Assembly: GCF_002573715.1 (NCBI RefSeq)
Contig: NZ_PDHM01000024.1
Coordinates: 51,676 to 115,675, forward strand
Origin: Paenibacillus sp. EZ-K15
GTDB lineage: Bacteria; Bacillota; Bacilli; Paenibacillales; Paenibacillaceae
Direction of reading: 5' to 3'
Length of the DNA stretch: 64,000 bases
The notes beneath the pieces were generated by a model. That model searched no databases, was not told the DNA's origin, and worked only from the letters and a program-made list of their open reading frames with translations. This document shows positions 18,410 through 26,321 of this stretch, piece by piece; the first letter of the stretch is position 1; each line of letters starts with the position of its first letter. The position numbers and the translations under genes were made by a program.

Positions 18410-19024
18410 ATGAGAACTGATTATGATCATTGGGAACTGATCAGCGTATCGGATACCGTCAGAATTTTTGCTGATATCCCTGCTCGTTGGTATATCGCCG
18501 GAGGCTGGGCTTTGGATTTATATTTGGGAGAGCAGACCCGGGAACACGGCGATATCGATATCCTGATCCTTCGCGAAGAGCAGGCAGCCATTTACGCTGC
18601 ATTAGCCAAAGAATGGACGCTGTACAAAGCGGATCAAGGAACCTTATCCATCTGGGAGGAAGGCGAATATTTGCATTCGGTTGGCGATGTATGGGTAAGC
18701 CGGAATGATGAAGCCCCATTTTCATTCCAGATCATGTTGGTAGAAACCGAACAGGACCGCTGGGTTTATCGAAGAGAACCGTCGATCCGAAGACCTCTCC
18801 AAGATATATCCTTAAAAACAGACCAAGGAATTCCCTATCTAAAACCGGAGATACAGCTTCTATATAAGGGTGGCAGTAAGAACATTCGGGAAAAAGACGA
18901 GCAGGATTTAATCAAGGTGCTCCCCTTCCTTCACCCGCAAGCTAAAACATGGCTTACCTATGCGCTCCATTCGCAGTTTCCATCGGGTCACCCCTGGATC
19001 GATTACATAACAACCTCGTTATAG
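18410..19024 (+). CDS. Nucleotidyltransferase of the aminoglycoside-adenylyltransferase-like superfamily
   Basis: 204 aa from the ATG at 18410, which is better spaced from AAGGGAGAG than TTG at 18404. GGWALDLYLG (31-40) followed by D48-I-D50 forms the nucleotidyltransferase metal site, as in ANT(2'')-like and other small nucleotidyltransferases. A helical C-terminal half (KEKDEQDLIKVLP) completes the fold. It may transfer a nucleotide to a small molecule or protein; the substrate cannot be read from sequence. It sits alone between two minus-strand genes, 4 kb from a large antibiotic gene cluster, so a link to self-protection is conceivable but unproven. Confidence 0.7.
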   Translation: MRTDYDHWELISVSDTVRIFADIPARWYIAGGWALDLYLGEQTREHGDIDILILREEQAAIYAALAKEWTLYKADQGTLSIWEEGEYLHSVGDVWVSRNDEAPFSFQIMLVETEQDRWVYRREPSIRRPLQDISLKTDQGIPYLKPEIQLLYKGGSKNIREKDEQDLIKVLPFLHPQAKTWLTYALHSQFPSGHPWIDYITTSL

Positions 19025-19145
19025 CCGCCGAACGGACACACATCTCCATAAAAAAGACTGCTCCATGGTTTAGCCAAAATAACCGAAGAGCAGCCGCTGT
19101 CATATCATTGCCTTATGAGAATATGAAATTCACATTCAGCTCGCT

Positions 19146-20480
19146 TCACTTTTTATACTTGTCCTCACCGAAATCGATGTTCATTATCCGAGCGACCAAA
19201 TGCGGTAAGTCCGTATTATTGTGTAGTCCGCGGAATAACTCAGATCCCGGTCCAAAAGCATACAGCGGAACATCCACACCCGTATGCAGATAGGTATTCC
19301 ATCCCACGAGGGAACGTTTGCTGATGACTTGATTTATAGCTTGCATAGCGTCAGAAGCATTGATAATTGCGATTTCTTCCTCAGGCGTCACATCGATGCC
19401 AGCATAAGCTTTGAGCACCTCTTTGACATTGCTTCTATCCGTCTTCAGCTGTTTAGTCATATAGAGTCCGGATGCTTGTACCTGCCGCAGCACCTCCAGT
19501 TTGGCGTCCGTTTGATCATATCCTCCGACCGCCATTCCTCCGGTGTCGTGATCACCGGCTATAACGACTAGCGTGTTCCCGTCCTCTTCTGCAAACTTTC
19601 TTGCCAGCTCCACTGCTTCTTCGAACGATTCCGTGTCCTTCATGGCCCATGCGGCATCATTGTAGTGACCGGCCGAATCAATCTGGCTTCCTTCCACCAG
19701 CAGGAAAAAACCGTCCTTGTCTCTACGGAGAATATCGATCGCTTTTCCCGTCATTTCTTTCAGGCTTGGTTCGTTCGTATGCTCCCGGTCCAGCTCAGGC
19801 GCCATGTCTCCGTCCGCGAACAAACCGAGAATTCGGTTTCCTCTTGCTAATTCCAGTTGAGTCCGGTTCTCAACTACATGATAACCTCTCTGTTTCGCTT
19901 CTTCCAACAGATTGCGGCTGCTTTGCTTCCCTCCCATCGTCTCAGGAAGAAAGAAGGCCTTACCTCCCCCTAGCAAAACATCCGCAATTTGCAGTTGCTG
20001 CGACGCAATATGGCTTTCATCTTTCCTTGAGAATACATGCGATGAGAACGCAGCTGGGGTCGCATCGGTAATGCTCGAAGTAGCTACGAGACCGGTTGCC
20101 TTACCCTGTTCGCGGGCCGCCTCAAGAATCGTCTTACGCTCAATCCCATCGGGAGTCCTCCCGATCATTCCGTTATTCGTCTTGTATCCCGTGGCCATTG
20201 CAGTCGCCGCAGCGGCTGAATCGGTGAGCGCGGAATCAGCCGAATATGTCCTTACCATGCCCACAATCATGGAGTCCATCACAGAGGGCTCACCCTTGTA
20301 CAAGCGGTAGTTGGCTGCATAGGCAGGTGAAAATCCATCCGGAATCATAAAGATTACGTTTTTGGCCTTCGTACGAGAATTGGAGGCGGCTGCCTCCGCC
20401 GATTGGTCAGCCTGTAAACCCAAAATGCAGCATACCAGCACAAGAGTCAATATGGCAGCAGCTGAAAGCTTAATTTTCAC
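19146..20480 (-). CDS. Exported alkaline phosphatase (PhoA superfamily)
   Basis: A 444-aa protein starting with GTG at 20480 behind GGTGAGG. A signal peptide covers about residues 1-31 (hydrophobic, ending AEAAA). Metal and catalytic motifs: VIFMIPDGF (metal Asp), catalytic Ser88 in LTDSAAAATAMATG, DSAGHYNDAAW, AGDHDTGG and LHTGVDVPLYA. All active-site groups look intact. It releases phosphate from organic monoesters outside the cell. Usually PhoPR-regulated, but no clear Pho box was identified here. Confidence 0.92.
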   Translation of the reverse strand: MKIKLSAAAILTLVLVCCILGLQADQSAEAAASNSRTKAKNVIFMIPDGFSPAYAANYRLYKGEPSVMDSMIVGMVRTYSADSALTDSAAAATAMATGYKTNNGMIGRTPDGIERKTILEAAREQGKATGLVATSSITDATPAAFSSHVFSRKDESHIASQQLQIADVLLGGGKAFFLPETMGGKQSSRNLLEEAKQRGYHVVENRTQLELARGNRILGLFADGDMAPELDREHTNEPSLKEMTGKAIDILRRDKDGFFLLVEGSQIDSAGHYNDAAWAMKDTESFEEAVELARKFAEEDGNTLVVIAGDHDTGGMAVGGYDQTDAKLEVLRQVQASGLYMTKQLKTDRSNVKEVLKAYAGIDVTPEEEIAIINASDAMQAINQVISKRSLVGWNTYLHTGVDVPLYAFGPGSELFRGLHNNTDLPHLVARIMNIDFGEDKYKK

Positions 20481-20530
20481 AGTTCCTCACCTTCCTTAAC
20501 GGGTATTCTGAAGCTGGAACCAAATATGAA

Positions 20531-20550
20531 CGGGGCACATGCGTGCCCCG
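20531..20550 (-). terminator. GC-rich hairpin after the dimethylformamidase-like gene
   Basis: CGGGGCACGCATGTGCCCCG is a perfect palindromic stem about 45 bases past the stop; the T-rich tail is weak, so termination strength is uncertain. Confidence 0.6.
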
Positions 20551-20595
20551 ATTCGCCCACTGTTGTCTCGGATGAATTGATGCATGTCCTGTTTG

Positions 20596-22851
20596 CTACA
20601 GCAGCAGCTTGCTCAGCACGTTGTCACTGATACGGACTACATTGTTGTTATAATCGTTCCAACCTAGGCTGCCGGCCCAGTTAACCGAACCGACAGAGAA
20701 CACAGCGCCGCCGCCATGAATATCAAAATAAGTCATGTCCGCCCGCACGAGCGGATTTGTGGTGCCTCCCTGACCTGGTGCAGTATGAAGTTGATCTTCA
20801 TGCACGAATTGGTAGTTATCGTCATGACCGGTCGACGTCGCAAGACGCAGCGTGTGCGGAGGTGTTCCGAAACTCAGATCGTAACGGTCGATCTCATCGC
20901 CAGCTGCTCCTCCGGCAGCATGTCCGAAATCACCAATGATCTCGTTCTCGTCGATACCCTCAAAAATAAACCCGGCTTCCGGTTTGAAGCTGTCGTCTAA
21001 CCGCCGGTAGCCGGCAGCAGACCCGCCACCCAAAGCGCTAGTTCCTACACCGACTAGACGCTGGGGCACATAACCATGGTGACGCCATAGACCACCGGAC
21101 TCCCCCGTCGTGCTGTGGAACAGTTCACCCGGAGGAGAATCCGAAGCACGTGAACCGGCGTTACCGCGCCTTACTTCCAATAGTGACGGCCGGTCCGGCT
21201 CAAGACTCGTCACCCAATAAAACCCGTTTCCGCCTAAATACATGACCCGCCCGCCGTTCGCTAAATATTGCTCCAGCGCCTTCATCATCGGTCTCGTCCA
21301 GTATTCGGGATGGCTGCCGGTGATCAGCACCTTGTAAGGGCTCAATAGATGAACTCCCTCATGATGCAAATCCTCGTCCGTAGCAACGTCATAGCTCTGA
21401 CCCCGTTTTTCCAGCCACCCTGTAATGTACAGATCGGCGGAAAAGTGGCGGACAGCCCGCCAATTACGGTAGTGAGGCCGGATATTCAGAAGCGGTCGCA
21501 GACGGGATGAGAATTGCACGCCGCTGCCATCGTTATGCAGGTCGTAGATGGAGTTGCCCACCTCGGGATGTTCATCCAAATAAACGTCCTGGGAAGGAAG
21601 AACGTAGTCCTCACCCAGATAGTCTTTGGCAAATTTAAACAGCCGTTCGTTCCCGTAAGCCAAATAAGTATTAGTCGGCGCAAGAAACAGAACGGGTGCA
21701 CTTACGGTTCCTTGAAGAGGGCGAACAAAGAAAGGAATAAAGTCTACGCTGCCTTCAGCTTCAAGTTTGAGCGCATATATTCCGCTCGGCAGATCGTCCG
21801 GGATTTTCCAGGAAATATCAATCTCCCACTCGGCATCGACAAGATCATTATCATGAAAGTGAACAGCCGCATATTGTTTAGGTGCGTGCCGGTAGTCCAG
21901 GTGTTCCCCAGTCCAGCTGTGACTGGTTACCGCCCTTGTTCCCCCCTGATGCAGGGTGCCGTGGTAGCCGCCTGCCGACAGGTCCTCAAGGCGTGTTGAA
22001 GCAATATCGACGCTGAAATCGTAATCCGCAAGGGGAACAACGCCAATTCCGTCTGTGCCAAGCAGCACGTCCGATAACAACTCCTCGGGTAGAAGCTCTC
22101 CCCAGAACCGGGGATTGCCGATTTTGCCATTGTAATGATGAATGGTGCGTCCCGGAGCGGCAGGGTCGGAATCCGCAGCGAGCAGCACACGCGCTAAGGC
22201 GACATTGCTGTAATCCAGATTTGCAGCAGCGGTATGAACTTGTAGGCCATCATCCGCCTTCCACCCGTCCCGGCTGGTGACAAAAAGCTTGGCTGCCTGT
22301 GTGCTTGCAGCATACTGAAGGACTACGGAATACCATATATTTTCCTTAAGCGGGATATCGGTGCGGACTGTAACGGATTGCCCGCAGCCCCCGGTTAGGG
22401 ATAACGCCAGACGTCCGTCAGTTTCCAATGCCAGGGCAGCGCCGGATGTGCCATCTGCTGAGCGTGCGGACCAGACGGTCTGGATATAGTCATAGATGGG
22501 AACCGTCGGGTAAATCCACAGCTGTGCCGAGAATTCGCCGCTCTGCATCCAATTTCCCGGCAGGGGCAACTCGGCATAGGAACCTGGAGCCGTTATCTGC
22601 CGTCGCCCAGGATATTCACCTGCACAATCTGCCGTCACCGGTTCTGTCGGCAAAAAAGTCGAGTTGTCCGGATCAGGCATTCCTCCGATTAAACGCACAA
22701 CATTAGCCGTATATACCGAGCTTCCGGTATCAATCATAAAGTGCAGATCTTGACCGGGCTGGACGCTGAATTCATTCGTATACCCGATAATAGTTACAGG
22801 ATTTGGCGCCTGCGGATCGGTCACATTCGCCTTCACATCTTCTTTGGACAT
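20596..22851 (-). CDS. N,N-dimethylformamidase large-subunit-like protein with LamG-like domain
   Basis: ATG at 22851 is preferred because GGGAGGA lies at ideal spacing; a longer frame to 22941 lacks one. The 751 aa match the size of the Paracoccus DMFase large subunit. Roughly residues 80-310 form a concanavalin-A/LamG-type sandwich (ALALETDGRLALSL, WYSVVLQYAAST). The C-terminal part has the DMFase-type fold with His514-Pro-Glu516 in GSHPEYW, corresponding to the His/Glu ligands of the DMFase mononuclear iron. The small subunit needed by the studied enzyme is not seen nearby. Probably hydrolyses an amide; the substrate is unknown. It lies just downstream of the biosynthetic locus but beyond its terminator. 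Confidence 0.75.
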   Translation of the reverse strand: MSKEDVKANVTDPQAPNPVTIIGYTNEFSVQPGQDLHFMIDTGSSVYTANVVRLIGGMPDPDNSTFLPTEPVTADCAGEYPGRRQITAPGSYAELPLPGNWMQSGEFSAQLWIYPTVPIYDYIQTVWSARSADGTSGAALALETDGRLALSLTGGCGQSVTVRTDIPLKENIWYSVVLQYAASTQAAKLFVTSRDGWKADDGLQVHTAAANLDYSNVALARVLLAADSDPAAPGRTIHHYNGKIGNPRFWGELLPEELLSDVLLGTDGIGVVPLADYDFSVDIASTRLEDLSAGGYHGTLHQGGTRAVTSHSWTGEHLDYRHAPKQYAAVHFHDNDLVDAEWEIDISWKIPDDLPSGIYALKLEAEGSVDFIPFFVRPLQGTVSAPVLFLAPTNTYLAYGNERLFKFAKDYLGEDYVLPSQDVYLDEHPEVGNSIYDLHNDGSGVQFSSRLRPLLNIRPHYRNWRAVRHFSADLYITGWLEKRGQSYDVATDEDLHHEGVHLLSPYKVLITGSHPEYWTRPMMKALEQYLANGGRVMYLGGNGFYWVTSLEPDRPSLLEVRRGNAGSRASDSPPGELFHSTTGESGGLWRHHGYVPQRLVGVGTSALGGGSAAGYRRLDDSFKPEAGFIFEGIDENEIIGDFGHAAGGAAGDEIDRYDLSFGTPPHTLRLATSTGHDDNYQFVHEDQLHTAPGQGGTTNPLVRADMTYFDIHGGGAVFSVGSVNWAGSLGWNDYNNNVVRISDNVLSKLLL

Positions 22852-23133
22852 TCTTACATTCCTCCCGTAGTTCAAAGTTTTTCTTTGTACAACGTGAATC
22901 GGTTCTGTTATGCCTGCCATGAATAAGATGAGAACAAACACCTGGGTTCCTTCCTCTTATACCGCATACAAGTTTTCGAAAGTCTTCCATAAGTTGTATG
23001 AGATATAATAGAATTATAGCATGTAAATATTATGGTAAGAAGGCAAAACTTGTTATAATAAATAAAATCTACTGAATATTGGCAGGGATATCAATTGATC
23101 TTTGCATGATTATCCACCTGTTTATTCAATAAA

Positions 23134-23183
23134 ATGAAAAATACCATGACGAAGCAGGAATAATTCCCGCTTCGTCATGGTAT
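23134..23183 (-). terminator. Terminator closing the biosynthetic locus
   Basis: On the minus strand AATACCATGACGAAGC / GCTTCGTCATGGTATT forms a long stem with a T-rich exit, 35 bases past the last ACP gene. The AT-rich 22852-23133 interval presumably carries the promoter of the DMFase-like gene (a TATAAT is present on the minus strand near 23020) but no confident -35. Confidence 0.88.
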
Positions 23184-23217
23184 TGTGAGGATCCTATCTT
23201 CTGATGCCTGCTGTAAT

Positions 23218-23472
23218 TCAGGAGTTCTCCCGTTTGCTCTTAATCACCCATTCCGTCAGGTTCTTAACACTGCTGATTGAATCCAGAGTCAAATCATCCT
23301 CGTCCACCGTAAAGTCAAACCGCTTCTCTAACTCCGCAAGCAGTCTAATAAATGTCATAGAATCCAATACTCCGGCCGTGCCAATTAAGACGGTATCATT
23401 ATCAACAAATGACAACTGAAGCATTTTCTTAATTATGTCCGTAATCTCTTGTTCGATCGCATCGCGGTTCAT
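23218..23472 (-). CDS. Free-standing acyl carrier protein
   Basis: 84 aa, ATG start. Ser38 in GVLDSMTFIRLL is the expected phosphopantetheine site (D-S-M), in the usual four-helix ACP frame with acidic helix II. It lies three bases after the free FkbH gene, the arrangement seen when FkbH loads a three-carbon glyceryl unit onto its own ACP. It differs from the hydroxymalonyl ACP at 58.4 kb, which has N-S-L. Likely carries an acyl or glyceryl group used by the adjacent GNAT or by the NRPS/PKS; this partner assignment is inference. Confidence 0.88.
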   Translation of the reverse strand: MNRDAIEQEITDIIKKMLQLSFVDNDTVLIGTAGVLDSMTFIRLLAELEKRFDFTVDEDDLTLDSISSVKNLTEWVIKSKRENS

Positions 23473-23475
23473 CGT

Positions 23476-24510
23476 TCATTCTCCAATCTCGAGCCAATTA
23501 AATACTTTGTGCGGAAGCGGCAGTTGCAGTATGTAAGTGGATGCCAAGTCATCCGCAGCGGATTTCTTGAAGCCCAGCATTTCCAATAACAGTCTGGCCG
23601 GTAAATTTCGCTGTTTGCGCACCAATCGGCACCGTACAGCTTTCGCCATCGGCACCTGTTGTCCCAGCCGTTCAAGAACCGTATATAAAAATGCCGAAGC
23701 GATGCCACGGCCTTCGATCCGACAGGAGATGCAAAAGAGATCAAGATTGATCTCTGCGTCGACGATATTCACAAAACAGGTCCCGATAAGCCCGTGCGCG
23801 CCGAACCGATCCTCAAGCTTGGCCACATACAAATAGCGGCCGTCCTGCTTGCAATAGGAATCGACGAACGTCATGTCAATTCTCTCCAGCAAACTGTTCA
23901 TCTGATTCGTACGATGGGACAATTCAACAACCCGGGGGTAATCCCTCTCCTGCGCTAATCGGATCTGCAGCTTCATACCGCATTCCTTTAAAAATTGCTC
24001 CCGGCTTCCCTTGTGCTCTTTTTGGGCTTCTTCTCTCCTAGATCGCGCCTGCATATATTGACGCCGGTTCTCCGATTCCTCGGTCGCATGACCGATCTGA
24101 AATTCGGGGTACTCAGGCAAATCCCGAAATTGACGGGCGTCATATGTACGTATCTGAGGAGCATAATAGTTTATTTCAAACCGTTCGAACGGATCATTGT
24201 CGATCAAAGCCAGCGTATCCAATCCGATGTTCAGTTCCTTCGCTATCCGTTCCATACTGAGCGCTTTTGAGTCAAAATGACACTGTGGATACAGAAAATA
24301 TTGACCGACGCCCAGCTCCTCCAGCTTGCTTTTCACCTGGTCCCAATTGTTGCGGCTGGCTATGCTCTGAACAATTCCGCGTCGGTCCAATGTATCGAGG
24401 ACATTTATTATCCCCGGCAGCAGTTTAATGCCTGCTTCGTCTTCTTTAAGCGTCCCCTGCCACAACGTATCGTCTAAGTCCCATACTAGACATTTAATCT
24501 TGGGGTCCAT
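23476..24510 (-). CDS. FkbH-like HAD-IIIC protein (glyceryl-ACP-forming type), second free copy
   Basis: 344 aa. Nucleophile motif D11-L-D13-D-T15 in VWDLDDTLWQG, then SIASRNNW, ALIDNDPFE (second HAD acid pair) and a GNAT-like C-terminal half with HRTNQMN, RFGAHGLIG and SCRIEGRG. Studied FkbH proteins dephosphorylate 1,3-bisphosphoglycerate while placing the glyceryl group on an ACP. The start overlaps the GNAT gene by 17 bases and the ACP follows by three bases, so translation is coupled. The D-D-T instead of D-N-T at the third motif position is a minor difference. Not the hydroxymalonyl FkbH, which is the copy at 58.7 kb. Confidence 0.88.
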   Translation of the reverse strand: MDPKIKCLVWDLDDTLWQGTLKEDEAGIKLLPGIINVLDTLDRRGIVQSIASRNNWDQVKSKLEELGVGQYFLYPQCHFDSKALSMERIAKELNIGLDTLALIDNDPFERFEINYYAPQIRTYDARQFRDLPEYPEFQIGHATEESENRRQYMQARSRREEAQKEHKGSREQFLKECGMKLQIRLAQERDYPRVVELSHRTNQMNSLLERIDMTFVDSYCKQDGRYLYVAKLEDRFGAHGLIGTCFVNIVDAEINLDLFCISCRIEGRGIASAFLYTVLERLGQQVPMAKAVRCRLVRKQRNLPARLLLEMLGFKKSAADDLASTYILQLPLPHKVFNWLEIGE

Positions 24511-24952
24511 TAGGAAATAGCTCCATCGTCAAATGTGTCGGCTTGAAGCCGTATTTCTTATAGAGAAGCCGCATCGGCAAGTTGCTCACATGCACCTTAC
24601 CTACGATCTGCGTAACTTCCTCGCTTCTGCAGTAGTTCATTCCCGCCTCGAAGAGCTCATCGACATAGGCGGTTCCCCGGCAGGATTCAGCAATATAGAA
24701 ACTTTTGAAATTCGCATACGTCTCTTTGGTAACCGAGTTTTTACGCGGGGTTATCCACATCCAGCCTGAGACTTCCCCATCCACATCGAGAACAAGCATT
24801 CCTTCCCTTTCATATCGAAGAGCCTTTTCTAGCTTTTTCGTATGAAATAGAGGATCGGTAATCGCATCTTCTCCGAATGAAATCATGGAGATTTCTGTCT
24901 CGAATATTGTAATAACGGGAATATCCTGGGGCTCGATTTCTCTAATCGGCAT
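24494..24952 (-). CDS. GNAT-family N-acetyltransferase
   Basis: 152 aa from the ATG at 24952, behind GGAG; a longer frame into the upstream gene is unlikely. GNAT features: MLVLDVDGEVSGWMWI (beta4), FYIAESCRGTAYVDELFEAGMNYC (motif A with R-G-T-A replacing R-G-x-G-x-G/A), and KVHVSNLPMRLLYKKYGFKP (motif B, N..A..LY.K.GF). It transfers an acyl group from CoA or possibly ACP to an amine. Its position between a polyamine synthase and an FkbH-ACP pair suggests that a polyamine or the final antibiotic is the acceptor. Self-resistance by N-acetylation is the main alternative. Confidence 0.82.
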   Translation of the reverse strand: MPIREIEPQDIPVITIFETEISMISFGEDAITDPLFHTKKLEKALRYEREGMLVLDVDGEVSGWMWITPRKNSVTKETYANFKSFYIAESCRGTAYVDELFEAGMNYCRSEEVTQIVGKVHVSNLPMRLLYKKYGFKPTHLTMELFPNGPQD

Positions 24953-24977
24953 CTTGCTGTAACTCCAATCTGTATTC

Positions 24978-26147
24978 TTATGCGTTCTTTTTTTGAATGA
25001 GCTCGAAAGTCTCATAGCGGCAGCCCGGGCAGCCCTCTTTCTTCAGGTGCTCAATCGTTTGCCACTCCATTTGGAAACCTACTTCGGTCACGCGATTACA
25101 GCGTTTGCACTCGTATAAGCGAACCGTACGTTTGACTTCTCCGGTATACAGCGCTTGCCTGTATTCACGTTCGATACTTTCATGCGTCTCTTCAGTAGAT
25201 TGTAACACAATCATCTGGCTTGTGTTACCAATAATTTCCGCACCGATATATTCATTGAAGCGAGGCAAGACACTCGTCACTAACAAGCCCATATTGGCAA
25301 ATTCGCGCTGCATCGCCAAGGTAAAGTCAGGCGATTTGTGGGCGAACGACAGGAAGATAGGCAGTCCTACATCCCGCTTCAGCAATTGAATTCCGCGGGA
25401 GACGAATAACGACATCCCCTGCTGTGTATAAGGCGGATCGGTGAACACGCAATCAAAGCGGTGCAGAAATTCAGACGGAAGCTGTTCGCGAAAATCCATT
25501 TCGTAGCAGACGATAGGCAAATCTTCGGTTTCCGCCAGATAGTTCACATAGCTGGTAATACGTTTGTCAATTTCGAATACGTAAATACGGGTGTTCGACT
25601 TGGAGGCATCATTACGATAAAGCTGCTTCAGCAGAAACGCCAGCGACACGCTGACGAGATCATCGTCCCCCAGACAAACGATGTCCCTGCCGATTAGAGC
25701 CTCGTGACGAAGCGCCAGAACAGCCCGGTTCATGCTCGTAGCCAGAGTGCAGCTTGACTGATCAATCGTAACATCGACCTGAGGCCGTCCCTCAAAAACG
25801 CTCTCCAGCTTGGTCATCATGTCCTTCAGTTCGTCAGGCTGCCACTGCTCGTACTTCAAACGCTGATACAGGTCATGCTCCAAATCGCCGAACCCCATCA
25901 CTTGCTCGACAAAACGGCTTCCTCTTGCCGTGCAGTTCACCCCCCGCTTTTGTTCAATGAGGCCAACCTTGATTAGCTCTTTCTTAATTGCGGACACCAG
26001 CGGCAGGGGCAGCAGCGTTTTTCTGGCAATCTCTTTGGTGGAAATGCCCGGTTTGAAGTAAATATCCAGAAGAATATTCTCAATTACTTTTTTTCCTTCC
26101 TTCATTGACACTTGAGAATAAACGTAATCTATCAGTTCCTCGTTCAT
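24978..26147 (-). CDS. BpsA-like branched-chain polyamine synthase (aminopropyltransferase) with zinc ribbon
   Basis: 389 aa from the ATG at 26147, which has GGTGG seven bases upstream. An N-terminal winged helix (about 20-80) is followed by a Rossmann methyltransferase-like domain with G160-D-D-D-L164 and T236-D-P-P-Y-T241, the signature pair of bis-aminopropyl spermidine synthase. C347/C350 and C373/C376 form a C-terminal zinc ribbon. Characterised BpsA enzymes from thermophiles add aminopropyl groups from decarboxylated SAM to spermidine, giving tertiary or quaternary branched polyamines. Such a gene inside a mesophilic NRPS/PKS locus is unusual. It heads a four-gene unit after the PKS terminator. 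An N-methyltransferase acting on another amine is a weaker alternative. Confidence 0.75.
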   Translation of the reverse strand: MNEELIDYVYSQVSMKEGKKVIENILLDIYFKPGISTKEIARKTLLPLPLVSAIKKELIKVGLIEQKRGVNCTARGSRFVEQVMGFGDLEHDLYQRLKYEQWQPDELKDMMTKLESVFEGRPQVDVTIDQSSCTLATSMNRAVLALRHEALIGRDIVCLGDDDLVSVSLAFLLKQLYRNDASKSNTRIYVFEIDKRITSYVNYLAETEDLPIVCYEMDFREQLPSEFLHRFDCVFTDPPYTQQGMSLFVSRGIQLLKRDVGLPIFLSFAHKSPDFTLAMQREFANMGLLVTSVLPRFNEYIGAEIIGNTSQMIVLQSTEETHESIEREYRQALYTGEVKRTVRLYECKRCNRVTEVGFQMEWQTIEHLKKEGCPGCRYETFELIQKKNA

Positions 26148-26159
26148 ATATTTACCACC

Positions 26160-26250
26160 AGCTCCTTTAATAAATATATTATCCAACACAATGCACAATT
26201 GTATATTATTGTATTCCCATGAAGCTCAATCATTATCCTATATTTACCAT
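26160..26250 (-). promoter_or_regulatory. Candidate promoter/operator of the polyamine-GNAT-FkbH-ACP unit
   Basis: An AT-rich stretch with ACAATTGT palindrome at 26195-26202 flanked by further CAAT/ATTG arms, a TAATAT and a TTGAGC-18-TATACA pair on the minus strand. Because a terminator precedes it, this gap should contain an independent promoter; the palindrome could bind a regulator. Confidence 0.4.
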
Positions 26251-26304
26251 AAAAAAGCAAGGCATCCGTTGACAGGCGATAGCCTTGTCTCATGATGCCT
26301 TGCT
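26251..26304 (-). terminator. Terminator after the last PKS gene
   Basis: On the minus strand AGCAAGGCATC / GATGCCTTGCT closes a structured 27-base loop and is followed by TTTTTT. It separates the PKS transcript from the four downstream genes. Confidence 0.85.
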
Positions 26305-26321
26305 GGTAAATTTGCCTCGTA

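Noticed and set aside
22852-22941. Longer N-terminus for the dimethylformamidase-like protein that would look like a signal peptide
   Set aside because: The ATG at 22851 has a well-spaced GGGAGG site; the longer form has none.
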